Source: Gemmatimonas sp. UBA7669 (lineage in GTDB: Bacteria > Gemmatimonadota > Gemmatimonadetes > Gemmatimonadales > Gemmatimonadaceae). From it: a DNA stretch of 64,000 nt. The notes under the pieces were generated by a model. That model was given only the letters and a program-made list of their open reading frames with translations. It searched no databases and was not told where the DNA came from. Position 1 is the first letter of the stretch, and each line of letters begins with the position of its first letter. Location: NCBI RefSeq assembly GCF_002483225.1, contig NZ_DLHL01000028.1:1-64000 (forward strand), given 5' to 3'. This document shows, piece by piece, positions 43,616-55,783 of this stretch. The position numbers and the translations under genes were made by a program.

Positions 43616-45565
43616 TCAGACCGTCACGGCGCCGGCGCCGGCCTGCAAGCGATACAGACGATCATACAGGCCGCGCCGGTCCAGCAGTTGCCGATGGGTT
43701 CCACGCTCGACGACCTCACCGTGATGCAACACGAGGATCTCATCGGCCTCCACGACGGTGCTGAGGCGGTGGGCAATGGCGATGCTCGTGCGGCCCGCCA
43801 TGAGGGTGGCCACCGCCGTCTGGATTTGCGCCTCGATGGCGGAATCCACGGCGCTGGTGGCTTCGTCGAGGACCAGCACCGAGGGATCAGACGCAATAGC
43901 GCGGGCGAAGGCGAGCAATTGACGCTCCCCGACGCTCAAACCGCCGCCGCGCTCGCCCAGCACGTGCTGCCAGCGACCGGGTAGGCGGTCGATGATGCGA
44001 TCGGCCCCGACGCGGCGCACCGCGTCCTCGAGCGCCTCCTCCGGCACCGACGCGGACAGCCGCACATTGTCCGCCACATTGCCGGCGAACAGGAAGATGT
44101 CCTGCTGGACATAGCCCACCACGCCACGCACAACGGCCACGGGCAGCTCACGCAGATCGATGCCGTTGAGCAGGATGCGGCCGCGCTGCGGGTCGTAGAA
44201 GCGCAGCAGCAGATTCACGATGGTGGTCTTGCCCGCCCCGGTATGCCCAACCAGAGCCAACGACTGACCGGGCCCCACCTCGAAAGTCACCCCGCGCAGC
44301 ACCCAGGCCTCGCGGGGGCTGGCCACGTCCGGCGTGACCGGTGAGCCGGCAGTCGCCGGCGTGTGATCATCGCTCACACCGCCGGCTCCATAGGCAAACC
44401 ACACGTCGTCGAAGCGGATGGTGACCCCGTCACGGCGCAGCGCCGCCACCTGACGCTCCACGGCCTCGCGGTCCTCGGCCTCCACCACCATGCGCGCATC
44501 CGCCATGCGCGGATCCGCCATGCGCGGATCCGCCGTGCGTTGCTGCGGCGCTGCAGGGGTATCGAGCACGCCGAACAGACGTTCCGCGGCGGCCATGGCG
44601 GCTTGCAGAATGTTGAACTTCTCGGAGAGGTCCTGCAGCGGTTGAAAGAAGCGGCGCACCAACTGCAGAAACGCCGCCAGTGTGCCAATGGACAACGCCG
44701 GGTCGCCCTGCTGAAACCCAGCCGTCACGAGCAGACTGGCCAGCGCCAGCGTGGTGAGAAACTCGATGACAGGGAAATACAGCGCATACACGCGAATGGA
44801 CGCGAGATGCGCGCGCAGATGCGCATCATTGAGGGCCGCGAAACGTGTCTGCTCGTGCGACTCCTGTCCGAACAGCTGCACCACGCGCATGCCGCCGAGT
44901 CGTTCACCCAGGTAGGCATTGAGTCGCGCAAGGCGAGTACGGATGTCGCGATACGACTCGCGCACATGTCGCCGAAACAGACGCGAGACCAGCAACACCA
45001 GCGGGATGACCACAAACGCGGCCAGGGCCAGCGGGGCATCCACGATCAGCATGGCCACGCCGATGGCGGCCAGCGTGAGCAGGTCGCCCAGTCCGGCCAC
45101 CACGCCAGCGGTGAAGAGCTCATTGAGCGCTTCCACGTCGCTGGTCACGCGGGTCACAAGGCGCCCCACCGGGTTGCGGTCAAACCACGCAATGGGCAGC
45201 CGTTGCAGTTGTGCAAACACGTCGAGCCGCAGGTCGCGCATGACCTGCTGCCCAATGCGGGCCGTGATGATGGTTTCCGCGTAGGTGGCGCCGAACTGCA
45301 GCAGCAGCACGGCGGCGAAGCCCACGGCGGCCTGCAGCACCCAGTCGATGCGCTGCGCCGGCCAGGCGCTGTCAATGACCCAGCGGGTGAGCAGCGGGCC
45401 CACCAACTGGCTCGCGGACGCCACCGCGAGGGCCAGCAGGGCCAGCACCACCTGTCCGCGATAGGGTCGCACGTACGCCAGCAGGCGGCGCGTCAGGCGG
45501 GCGTCGTAAACGGAACCGGCGACCTCGTCGTCGGCTGGTGCAGCATCGGGAGCGGATCGTGCCAT
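43616..45565 (-). CDS. ABC exporter (fused membrane and ATPase half-transporter)
   Basis: 649 residues from ATG at 45565 (MARSAPDAAPADDEV). Residues about 30-330 are the six-helix ABC membrane domain (QVVLALLALAVASASQLVGPLL). Residues about 410-645 are the ATPase, with Walker A GHTGAGKTTI, Q-loop VQQDIFLF, signature LSVGERQLLAFARA (S-V-G-E-R), Walker B VLVLDEATSAVD and the H-loop IAHRLST. A linker with the tandem repeat ADPRMADPRMADARM joins the two. It is an MdlB/MsbA-type exporter, lipid or drug. It is divergent from uvrA. Confidence 0.93.
   Translation of the reverse strand: MARSAPDAAPADDEVAGSVYDARLTRRLLAYVRPYRGQVVLALLALAVASASQLVGPLLTRWVIDSAWPAQRIDWVLQAAVGFAAVLLLQFGATYAETIITARIGQQVMRDLRLDVFAQLQRLPIAWFDRNPVGRLVTRVTSDVEALNELFTAGVVAGLGDLLTLAAIGVAMLIVDAPLALAAFVVIPLVLLVSRLFRRHVRESYRDIRTRLARLNAYLGERLGGMRVVQLFGQESHEQTRFAALNDAHLRAHLASIRVYALYFPVIEFLTTLALASLLVTAGFQQGDPALSIGTLAAFLQLVRRFFQPLQDLSEKFNILQAAMAAAERLFGVLDTPAAPQQRTADPRMADPRMADARMVVEAEDREAVERQVAALRRDGVTIRFDDVWFAYGAGGVSDDHTPATAGSPVTPDVASPREAWVLRGVTFEVGPGQSLALVGHTGAGKTTIVNLLLRFYDPQRGRILLNGIDLRELPVAVVRGVVGYVQQDIFLFAGNVADNVRLSASVPEEALEDAVRRVGADRIIDRLPGRWQHVLGERGGGLSVGERQLLAFARAIASDPSVLVLDEATSAVDSAIEAQIQTAVATLMAGRTSIAIAHRLSTVVEADEILVLHHGEVVERGTHRQLLDRRGLYDRLYRLQAGAGAVTV
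44495..44539. repeat. 15-base tandem repeat inside the ABC exporter linker
   Basis: The unit GGATCCGCCATGCGC occurs three times in a row with minor changes and encodes the ADPRM-type linker repeat of the transporter. It keeps the reading frame, so length variants would be tolerated. Confidence 0.8.
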
Positions 45566-45610
45566 CCGGTCCGAATCTACTCGGTTGGCCCCCCCGATAG
45601 TTTTGTCCCC

Positions 45611-48505
<2,895 letters not shown>

Positions 48506-48588
48506 GGACGCTGGGGCCGCTTGACGTCGGGCCATGGTCGGGCGATACTATGAGGCTCTGGCGCGGCCGGTTGGCGCTGGGGGGTTAT

Positions 48589-48661
48589 TCCCGGGTAGCT
48601 CAGGTGGTAGAGCAGGTGACTGTTAATCACCCTGTCGGGGGTTCGAGTCCCTCCCCGGGAG
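48589..48661 (+). tRNA. tRNA-Asn (anticodon GUU)
   Basis: TCCCGGG pairs with CCCGGGA as acceptor stem. The D arm is AGCTCAGGTGGTAGAGC, the anticodon loop is CTGTTAA (anticodon GTT), and the T arm is GGGGGTTCGAGTCCCTC. It is 73 nt with discriminator G and no encoded CCA. A strong terminator follows 20 bases downstream. Confidence 0.96.
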
Positions 48662-48681
48662 CTGCACAAAACAACGTTTGG

Positions 48682-48718
48682 CGAACGCCTCGACCACCGG
48701 TCGGGGCGTTCGTTTTTT
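48682..48718 (+). terminator. Rho-independent terminator after tRNA-Asn
   Basis: CGAACGCCTCGACC pairs with GGTCGGGGCGTTCG (14 base pairs, one G-T), with a 3-base loop and six T. This is the clearest intrinsic terminator in the window. The 48719-48931 gap after it shows no gene. Confidence 0.95.
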
Positions 48719-48931
48719 CGCCTTGTTCAATGGCGGCATTGATTGTCGTTCATGATGGTTCTCTCATACAACATGCGCGTTCGACGGTCAACGTTCCGCG
48801 CTTCGCGAAGTGTGTCACAAGCGGCTCACATGAAGCACTTCTAACGTTGACATGTCGCGTGTGGTGCGTCGTGACAGTGAGATCCCGTCCCGGACTGCCG
48901 GGCGTTACCGATCCACCGCTCATTGCCTCAC

Positions 48932-49441
48932 ATGACACAGCTCCGCCCGACTTCCACCTCTGACCGTTCGCATCGGCGACGTGTCGGCTTCACCATGCTC
49001 GAGCTGCTGCTCGTGGTGGCGACGCTCGCGGTGGTGTTCACGATGGTGGTGCCGCGCATGACAATCATGCGCGATAGCACGGCCCTGCGCGCGGGCCGTC
49101 AGCAGCTCAGCGCGGCCTTCGCCGCAGCGCGCGCCGCCGCCCTGCAGAAGGGCAAGCCTTCCACACTCACGCTCTCCGGCAACAAGGCCAGTGTCACCGT
49201 CTTGAGCGGTCTGGCCAGCACGAGCGTGAAGGTGATGGGGCCGGTTGATCTGCTCAACTCCGTTGGTGTCACGCTCACACCGATCGGCGGCGCGCCCACG
49301 ACCGTTTCCTACAATGCACGCGGTCTGCTGACGCCCATGCCGGCCCAGGTTCTCAAGTATCGGCTCTCAGCCGGTGGTCGCGCGGACACGCTCTGCATCA
49401 CACCCGCCGGCATCATCCTCAAGAAGGGGTGCACGCTGTGA
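48932..49441 (+). CDS. GspH/FimT-type pseudopilin
   Basis: 169 residues from ATG at 48932 (MTQLRPTSTS). A short basic leader ends in RRRVG, followed by the type IV pilin cleavage site and helix G/FTMLELLLVVATLAVVFTMVVPRM; Glu at position 5 of the mature form is present. The body (RAGRQQLSAAFAAARAAALQKGKPSTLTLSG) fits GspH/FimT minor pseudopilins. It starts a four-gene operon of pilin-like proteins with overlapping starts. Confidence 0.9.
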   Translation: MTQLRPTSTSDRSHRRRVGFTMLELLLVVATLAVVFTMVVPRMTIMRDSTALRAGRQQLSAAFAAARAAALQKGKPSTLTLSGNKASVTVLSGLASTSVKVMGPVDLLNSVGVTLTPIGGAPTTVSYNARGLLTPMPAQVLKYRLSAGGRADTLCITPAGIILKKGCTL

Positions 49442-49848
49442 GCTCGCTGCGTTCTTCCTCCTCATCCCGCATGCGCCGACATCAGTCAGGTGGACAGCGC
49501 CGGCGCGACGGCATCACGCTCGTCGAGATTCTCATCGCCATCACGGTGCTGCTGGTCGGTGTGGGCGGACTGCTCGGCACGTCTGGCTCCGTAGGCAAGC
49601 AGATGGCCGGCGGCAATGTGCAAACCGTGGCTGCTGGCATTGCGCAGGCCCGCCTGGATTCACTCACCAGTCTGTCCTGCGCCACACTCGATGCCGGCGC
49701 CAAGACCGGCAGCACGGCGCTGCGCGGCGTGAAGGAAAGCTGGACCGTGACCGACGGCCGCAACATCAAGACCATCGACGTGCGCATCACCATTCCGCGC
49801 CGCACCACCCAACTGCGTTATCAGATGGTGATCCCATGCCGCGATTGA
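49438..49848 (+). CDS. PilV/GspI-type minor pilin
   Basis: 136 residues, GTG at 49438 overlapping the previous stop (GTGA). The leader is long and basic (SSSSRMRRHQSGGQRRRDG), and the pilin helix is G/ITLVEILIAITVLLVGVGGLLG. Cys in LSCATLD and IPCRD could pair. This is a PilV/GspI-like minor pilin. The next gene overlaps its end by 13 bases. Confidence 0.85.
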   Translation: MSSLRSSSSSRMRRHQSGGQRRRDGITLVEILIAITVLLVGVGGLLGTSGSVGKQMAGGNVQTVAAGIAQARLDSLTSLSCATLDAGAKTGSTALRGVKESWTVTDGRNIKTIDVRITIPRRTTQLRYQMVIPCRD

Positions 49849-50747
49849 TTCGCCCCCGACGGGGCATGACGGTGGCCGAACTGCTGGTGACGCTCGGCAT
49901 CATCTCCGTGCTCGGTGTCGTGATCTCCCAGCTCATGATGGGGCAGCAGCGCTTCTATCAGCGCACCAACGAACAGATGGGCATGCGGCGCGAACTGCGC
50001 TCGGCCATGAGCCTCGTACCGGCCGACCTGCGCTCCATCTCCTCGTCAGGCGGCGACCTGACCGGCATGGGCACGACCGCCATCACCTTCCGCGCGGTGC
50101 TTGGTGCATCGATCATCTGTCAGCGCGTGAGCAACACGGTCATTGACCTGCCACCCACGAACATGGCACGCAATACACTCACGGCGTGGTACGCGGATCC
50201 GGCCGTGGGCGATACGCTCTGGGCCTTCAACGACAGCCTGTCGCGCGGCGCGGAAGACGATGTCTGGACGCCCCTGCGCATTACCGGTGTCGCGAACTCC
50301 CTTGGCTGCACACCCAGCCCGTATCTCGATGTGCTGCTCGACGCCGCCAAGCCACGCTGGCGTCTGACCGTGTCCCCTGCCCTGCCCGACTCGGTAAAGG
50401 CGGGTTCCGCCATTCGCATCACGCGCAGCACACGCTATCAGCTCGAACCCCAGGGCAGTGGCAACTACTTCCTGACGCGATCGGAATACCAGGGAGGCGG
50501 CTGGACGGCCTCCACACCGGTGTCGGGTCCCTACGCGCCGCCGGTGAGTGGTGAAGGCGGCATCCGCTTCGCGTACTTCGACAGTCTGGGCGCGGCCGTG
50601 AACAGCGTGGCCGACAGTCGGCGCGTGGCCCGTATCGATCTGCTGCTGCGCGCCAAGGGTGACAACAGCTCCGGCAAGTTCGGCACCAAGAGCACGACGA
50701 ACACCGACTCGCTCGCTTTTCGCATCGCCTTGAGGAACCGGCAATGA
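49836..50747 (+). CDS. PilW/GspJ-type minor pilin
   Basis: 303 residues from ATG at 49836 (MPRLIRPRRG); the frame open further upstream lies inside the two previous genes. The pilin site is G/MTVAELLVTLGIISVLGVVISQLMM. The body is long and beta-rich with ITFRAVLGASIICQRV. It suits PilW or GspJ. It overlaps the PilX-like gene by 4 bases (ATGA). Confidence 0.85.
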   Translation: MPRLIRPRRGMTVAELLVTLGIISVLGVVISQLMMGQQRFYQRTNEQMGMRRELRSAMSLVPADLRSISSSGGDLTGMGTTAITFRAVLGASIICQRVSNTVIDLPPTNMARNTLTAWYADPAVGDTLWAFNDSLSRGAEDDVWTPLRITGVANSLGCTPSPYLDVLLDAAKPRWRLTVSPALPDSVKAGSAIRITRSTRYQLEPQGSGNYFLTRSEYQGGGWTASTPVSGPYAPPVSGEGGIRFAYFDSLGAAVNSVADSRRVARIDLLLRAKGDNSSGKFGTKSTTNTDSLAFRIALRNRQ

Positions 50748-51973
50748 GCACTCCGCATCCGTCCCCTGTCTCCGAGGCCGACGCCATGTCCACCGCTGCA
50801 CACGCCGCTGAGGCACCAGTCGAACCGTCTGCCGCCGTCACACGTCGTGCGCGCCGCGGCATGGCCCTGCTGATTTCCCTGATTGTGGTGGTCATGCTGG
50901 CGCTGCTGTCCACGGGTGCCGTCATGAGTTCCATGCAGGACTTCCGTGCCGGCCGCAACGCGCTGGTGGAGCAGCGTGCGTTTGCGGTGGCCGAGTTCGG
51001 CCTCAACTCCGAGATCTCCAACTGGGATCGCGGGCGGAATCTGCCGCCGCCGCGTGGCATGGCCATTGGCGCCATCGATTCGTCCAACGTGTTCGTGGCG
51101 CAGGGCGACACTGCCAAGGTGTACATCCAGCGCCTGACCGAGAACACGTTCTGGGTGCGTTCACTGGGCCGCGCGAGCATCGGCAACGCACAGTTGGAGG
51201 CGCAGCGGCAGACGCACATGGTGGTGCGTATCGCCTACCCCAGCATCAATCCGGGCGGCGCCATCGTGACGGCCGGCAACATCAGCGTGAAGGGTTCAGC
51301 CGAAATCACCGGCAACAACACCGATCCGACAGGCTGGACGCAGTGCCCAAGCATTGCGGGACGCGACACCTTTGCCATTACGTACGCGCCGGGCAAGGAT
51401 GTCGACATCCAGAAGCCGAATCTGGTGACCGGTGGCACCAACCCCGACCCGACGGCTGCTGACTCAAACACCTACGTACGCTACGGCACGGAAACGTGGA
51501 ACTCGCTGGTGGCCAACGCGGACATCAAGCTGAGCGGCGGCACCTATGGCCCGGAGCCCGTGGGCACGGCCACGACGTGCAGTGCGGGTACTGAAAACTG
51601 GGGTGAGCCTCTGCGTGGCGGGACGGGTCACATCAAGGGATGCGAAGACTACTTCCCCATCATTTACGTCGACGGCAACGCCGGCCTCTCCAAGGGGCGC
51701 GGCCAGGGCATTCTGCTGGTGAATGGCGACGTGCGACTGAACGGCAACTTTCAGTGGTACGGTCTCATCATCGCCCGCGACGACATCGTCAAGGGTAACG
51801 GCACCTTCGACATGTGGGGCAGCGCCATGTCGCGCAACGCCAGCGTGAACGACGACAACTCCATCACGGGTAACTCGTTCTTCCGCTGGTCCAAGTGTGC
51901 GGTGGAGTCGGCCCTGCGCGGCTCGGCCATTCTCACGCGCACCAAGGAACGGAGCTGGTCGCAGCTATACTGA
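50744..51973 (+). CDS. PilX-like pilus-assembly protein
   Basis: 409 residues. A long N-terminal tail of 40 residues is followed by RRGMALLISLIVVVMLALLSTGAVMSSMQDF, a PilX-type helix without the Glu-5 of pilins. Then comes EQRAFAVAEFGLNSEISNW, as in PilX. The C-terminal 250 residues are beta-rich (GAIVTAGNISVKGSAEITGNNTDP, GILLVNGDVRLNGNFQWYGLIIARDDIVKGNGTF), resembling repetitive adhesion or polymer-forming folds. It ends the operon at a terminator-like hairpin. Confidence 0.8.
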   Translation: MSTPHPSPVSEADAMSTAAHAAEAPVEPSAAVTRRARRGMALLISLIVVVMLALLSTGAVMSSMQDFRAGRNALVEQRAFAVAEFGLNSEISNWDRGRNLPPPRGMAIGAIDSSNVFVAQGDTAKVYIQRLTENTFWVRSLGRASIGNAQLEAQRQTHMVVRIAYPSINPGGAIVTAGNISVKGSAEITGNNTDPTGWTQCPSIAGRDTFAITYAPGKDVDIQKPNLVTGGTNPDPTAADSNTYVRYGTETWNSLVANADIKLSGGTYGPEPVGTATTCSAGTENWGEPLRGGTGHIKGCEDYFPIIYVDGNAGLSKGRGQGILLVNGDVRLNGNFQWYGLIIARDDIVKGNGTFDMWGSAMSRNASVNDDNSITGNSFFRWSKCAVESALRGSAILTRTKERSWSQLY

Positions 51974-51997
51974 GCGCTGAGCGCTTCAGGCATCGCG

Positions 51998-52025
51998 AAC
52001 CCGCTCATCTCACGGTGAGCGGGTT
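51998..52025. terminator. Bidirectional terminator hairpin between pilin operon and MOSC gene
   Basis: AACCCGCTCA pairs with TGAGCGGGTT (10 base pairs, 8-base loop). It lies 25 bases after the PilX-like stop and overlaps the last codons of the convergent MOSC gene, so it may serve both. Confidence 0.7.
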
Positions 52026-52870
52026 TCGTGTATCTGCACCACATCGCCAACGCGCAGCGTGCCCGCACCGGCATGGGTGACGTTGACGCCAAAGGCTACG
52101 CCGTCCGGCACGCGCCGGTATGCGGCAAATTCACGCAGCGGCTCAACGCCCGCTGTCTGCGTGTCGGGGTCGACGGTGGTCAGCACGCAGCGTATGCAGA
52201 GAGAGCCGACTCCCAGGTCGACGCGGCCAATGGTGATGCGCCGCCATTGATCTTCCTCGTGTGGCGCCGTGTGCTCCAGCCAGATATTGGCGCGAAAGCG
52301 TCGGCGGTCCATGTGCAGCGACTGTCCACCGGCTCTGAGGCGCTCTTCGAGATGTGCGATACTCGCGAGGCCCAGCATCATGAGCGGTGCCCCATCGGTG
52401 AACGCCACCCGCCGATTGGCATGGGGCAAGGGCCCGGCGTACTTGGGCTTGAGTGGGCGCGCGGCGCCGTCATCGAGACGCACCAGCCGCGCGGCGCGAC
52501 CAATGGCGTCGCTGCACCATGCGGCCACGTCATCTCCGGCGTCGAGCGCCGTCACCACATCACCCCATATCACCACGTCGCGCTGAGGCGCCGACGCATC
52601 GGGCACAGGCACAACACAGACGGGCAATTGCGGCGCATGCAGGGCCAGTGCCCCCTCGCGATCACCGGTGGCGAATTGCGGCGTGAGGGTCAGCAGCCGC
52701 GGAGTCTCGCGGGCCGTGATGGCTTCACCCGACGGATCCACCAGCAGCCATCGGCGATCGCCAGTCGCGCCGCGATCGTCGAGCGTGATCGCGTCCACTT
52801 CGATGCCGGCGGTGGACTTGATGGGATACAGTGTGAGCGCCGCGACGCGGGCGCCTGGATGATCCGTCAT
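52010..52870 (-). CDS. MOSC-domain protein (YcbX-like)
   Basis: 286 residues. An N-terminal MOSC-N beta-barrel (ALTLYPIKSTAGIEVDAITLDDRGATGDRRWLLVD) is followed by the MOSC domain with SLCIRCVLTTVDPDTQTAG, which contains the conserved Cys thought to bind the molybdenum cofactor. YcbX proteins reduce N-hydroxylated compounds using electrons from a ferredoxin-like partner. No ferredoxin domain is fused here. The start overlaps the stop of the permease gene (ATGA), so they are an operon. Confidence 0.87.
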   Translation of the reverse strand: MTDHPGARVAALTLYPIKSTAGIEVDAITLDDRGATGDRRWLLVDPSGEAITARETPRLLTLTPQFATGDREGALALHAPQLPVCVVPVPDASAPQRDVVIWGDVVTALDAGDDVAAWCSDAIGRAARLVRLDDGAARPLKPKYAGPLPHANRRVAFTDGAPLMMLGLASIAHLEERLRAGGQSLHMDRRRFRANIWLEHTAPHEEDQWRRITIGRVDLGVGSLCIRCVLTTVDPDTQTAGVEPLREFAAYRRVPDGVAFGVNVTHAGAGTLRVGDVVQIHETRSP

Positions 52871-54231
52871 GTGTTGCCCTTGGGCGCCCGACGGCGCCAG
52901 TGGAAATAAACCGGGAGCCCCGCGATCAGCAGGAGCGCGCCACGCAGGGCGTTACCCGGGTTGGACCAGACCGAACCCAGCACCACATACAGCGCGGCGA
53001 GCACAAACAGCGCGGTGCCCCAGGGGTGAAGCGGCGAGCGAAAGCCTTCATGGCGCGGCGCCATGCCCTGCTGCTCCCGGGCGCGGAACACAAACAAGGT
53101 GGCCGCCGTGGAGCCAAAAAAGATCCAGTCGGCAAACACCACATAGTCGAGCAACTGCCCGTAGGTGCCAGTGAGCAGCAACAGCAGCGCCACCACTCCC
53201 TGCGCCACCAGGGCCAGGACCGGCGTACGGGTGCGCGGATGCAGTGCGGCCATGCCCGCGAAGAACATGCCGTCGGCAGCCATGGCCTGGTACACCCGGG
53301 CCGACATCAGAATGACCATGGTGAGAAAACCCACGGTGCTGGTCACGATGCCAGCGGTGATGAGCGTGCGTCCCGCCGGGCCGAGGAACACCTGCATGGT
53401 TTCGGCGGCCGGCGCACGACTGGAAGCGAGTCCTTGCACACCGAGCGCACGCAGATAGGCGAGGTTGACGAGCAGATAGGTGGCGGCCACGACCAGCACA
53501 CCCAGCACCAGCGCCCGCGGCAGGGTGCGCTGTGGGTCCACCAGTTCTTCGGCCACGGCGTTGGTCTGCTGCCAACCGCCAAATGAGAACAGCACGGGCA
53601 CCAGTGCCGCGCCCATGGCCAGTGCGACCGCCACGGGTCCGACTGGTGTATCGGGCACGGTCGTTGTCGAGGAGGCCGCCAACGCGCTGGTGGCGTCGGC
53701 CCGTGGATCCAGCACGAGTGCGGCCAACACCAGCGTGGCGATGGCCGCGAGTTTGAGGATGGTAAGCACGTTGCCCGTGCCCGCCCCTACCTGCACGCCT
53801 GCTACATTGACGGCCGTCAGGAGCACAATGAGCCCAATGGCCAGTGGCCGCGCCGTATCGGGTGCCCAGCCCAGCAGCTCCGTGAGATAGTTGGCCCCCG
53901 TCATGGCCACCGCCGCGATGGCGCCCGTGGCCATGATGAGGAACAGCGCCCAGCCATAGAGGAATCCCGGGAGCGGACCGTAGGCCTCCCGCAGGTACAC
54001 ATAGGTGCCGCCCGCCCGGGGCAACCGCGCCCCCAGCTCGGCGTACACAAAGCCCCCGATGATGGCGATGACGGCGCCGAGGCCCCATGCGGTGAGCGTG
54101 AGGGAGGCCGACCCGACCCGCTGCGCCACCACGGCCGGGGACAGAAAAATGCCGGCACCGATGATGCCCCCAACCACGAGCATCGTGCCGGAAAACGTGC
54201 CCAAGCGGGCCGCGTAGCGAACCTGAACCAT
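52867..54231 (-). CDS. APC-superfamily amino acid permease
   Basis: 454 residues from ATG at 54231 (MVQVRYAARLGTFSG). About twelve hydrophobic segments are visible, including TMLVVGGIIGAGIFLSPAVVA, the unwound first helix motif GxIIGAGIF of the family. Others are TLTAWGLGAVIAIIGGFVYAELGARLPRAGG and YVYLREAYGPLPGFLYGWALFLIMATGAIAAV. It should carry an amino acid or related solute with protons or by exchange. Substrate unknown. Confidence 0.9.
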   Translation of the reverse strand: MVQVRYAARLGTFSGTMLVVGGIIGAGIFLSPAVVAQRVGSASLTLTAWGLGAVIAIIGGFVYAELGARLPRAGGTYVYLREAYGPLPGFLYGWALFLIMATGAIAAVAMTGANYLTELLGWAPDTARPLAIGLIVLLTAVNVAGVQVGAGTGNVLTILKLAAIATLVLAALVLDPRADATSALAASSTTTVPDTPVGPVAVALAMGAALVPVLFSFGGWQQTNAVAEELVDPQRTLPRALVLGVLVVAATYLLVNLAYLRALGVQGLASSRAPAAETMQVFLGPAGRTLITAGIVTSTVGFLTMVILMSARVYQAMAADGMFFAGMAALHPRTRTPVLALVAQGVVALLLLLTGTYGQLLDYVVFADWIFFGSTAATLFVFRAREQQGMAPRHEGFRSPLHPWGTALFVLAALYVVLGSVWSNPGNALRGALLLIAGLPVYFHWRRRAPKGNT

Positions 54232-54337
54232 TTCGCCAACTTGCGCCGTATAACTTTCGATCGCTACTGGCGCTGGTCCCGGCCTCGATCCCGTCACGCA
54301 TCGTCCCGCTGGACTGGCCCCTTCCCCCTACCCGGCC

Positions 54338-55783
54338 ATGGCTCTGCCAACTTTCCGTCGTCTCCCATCGGGCGGGCGCACCGCCTCCGCGCTTGCCGCC
54401 GCCGTACTTGGCGCAGCGGCCCTGTGCACCGCCCCTGCCGCCGTGCTGCATGCGCAGGCGGCTCCGTCCATCCCGCACGAGAAGTACACGCTGCCCAACG
54501 GGCTCGAGGTCATTCTCCATGTGGATCGCTCCGTGCCCATCGTGGCCGTGGAGAACTTCTACAAAGTTGGCTCGGGCGACGAAAAGCGCGGCCGCACCGG
54601 CTTCGCGCATCTCTTTGAGCACGTGATGTTCATGGGTTCGCAGAACGTGCCCGTGGGCAAGTTCGACGAGTGGCTCGAAGCGGCCGGTGCCAGCAACAAC
54701 GGCTCCACCAACTTCGACCGCACCAACTACTACGAAACCGGGCCGTCGAACGCCCTGCCACTCATGCTCTGGCTCGATGCCGATCGCATGGGCTGGCTCC
54801 TGCCCACCATGGACCAGTCCAAGCTGGATATTCAGCGCGACGTCGTGAAGAACGAGCGTCGGCAGAGCTACGACAACGCGCCCTACGGTCGCGCATTCGA
54901 AACCATTCTGCCCGTGCTCTACCCGGCCGACCATCCGTACTCGTGGCCGGTCATCGGCTCGCTCGCCGATCTCAGCGCGGCTGCGCTGGATGATGTGAAG
55001 GATTTCTTCCGCACCTACTACGCACCCAACAACGCCACCATCACCATTGCCGGCGACTTCGATCCGGACTCGGCCAAGGCCTGGGTGAACAAGTACTTCG
55101 GTCACATTCCGCGGGGCAGCACGGCCATCACGCGGCCCACGACGCCGCCCGTGCGCATCACGCGCGACACGCTCATGCTCATGGAAGACCGCGTGCAGCT
55201 GCCGCGCGTGTACTACACCTGGCCCGGCGTGAAGACCTACAGCGAAGACGACGCGGCGCTGGACGCGCTGGCCGACATCCTCGCCAATGGCAAGAGCTCG
55301 CGCCTCTACCGCACGCTGGTGTACGACAAGCAGATCGCGCAGGACGTGGGCATGGGCAACAACTCCAACAAGCTTGATGGCATGTTGATGCTCACCTCCA
55401 CCGCCAAGCCAGGTGTGCATCCCCGTGAACTGGATGCCGAAGTGGCCAAGGCCATTGCGGAAATCGCCGAGCGTGGTGTGACCGAGCGTGAACTCACGCG
55501 CGTGAAGAACGGCATGCGCGCGTCCACGCTCGACCGTCTCGCGTCGGTGCTGGGCAAGGCCACGCAGCTCAGCACGTACAACTACTTCACCGGCAACCCC
55601 GACTACATGGCGCAGGACCTCGCGCGCTACGAGCGGTTGACCGTGGCCGACGTGCAACGTGTGGCCCGCCAGTATCTGGTGTCCCGCCCCAAGATCGTGC
55701 TGACCGTGGTGCCCGAGGGCAAGAAGGATCTCGCCCTCACCAGCACCGCCACCGCCTCACCCGCTGCCGGGAGCACCCGCTGA
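54338..55783 (+). CDS. M16-family zinc metalloprotease (active subunit)
   Basis: 481 residues. A signal peptide (ALAAAVLGAAALCTAPAAVLHAQ) is followed by PNGLEVILHVDRSVPIVAVENFYKVGSGDE and the zinc site GFAHLFEHVMFMGS (HxxEH form), with the distant Glu in VVKNERRQSYDN. The second half is the non-catalytic M16 domain. It is likely periplasmic. It is followed immediately by a second M16 gene overlapping by one base, which lacks the zinc site. Together they should form an active/inactive heterodimer as in mitochondrial processing peptidase. Confidence 0.93.
   Translation: MALPTFRRLPSGGRTASALAAAVLGAAALCTAPAAVLHAQAAPSIPHEKYTLPNGLEVILHVDRSVPIVAVENFYKVGSGDEKRGRTGFAHLFEHVMFMGSQNVPVGKFDEWLEAAGASNNGSTNFDRTNYYETGPSNALPLMLWLDADRMGWLLPTMDQSKLDIQRDVVKNERRQSYDNAPYGRAFETILPVLYPADHPYSWPVIGSLADLSAAALDDVKDFFRTYYAPNNATITIAGDFDPDSAKAWVNKYFGHIPRGSTAITRPTTPPVRITRDTLMLMEDRVQLPRVYYTWPGVKTYSEDDAALDALADILANGKSSRLYRTLVYDKQIAQDVGMGNNSNKLDGMLMLTSTAKPGVHPRELDAEVAKAIAEIAERGVTERELTRVKNGMRASTLDRLASVLGKATQLSTYNYFTGNPDYMAQDLARYERLTVADVQRVARQYLVSRPKIVLTVVPEGKKDLALTSTATASPAAGSTR

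Noticed and set aside
44363..45610. Upstream extension of the uvrA reading frame
   Set aside because: It is antisense to the ABC exporter and lacks any domain. UvrA homology begins exactly at the ATG at 45611.
53048..55657. 869-codon minus-strand frame across the permease and protease genes
   Set aside because: It is composed of antisense M16 sequence and an out-of-frame permease; the real genes are supported by motifs.
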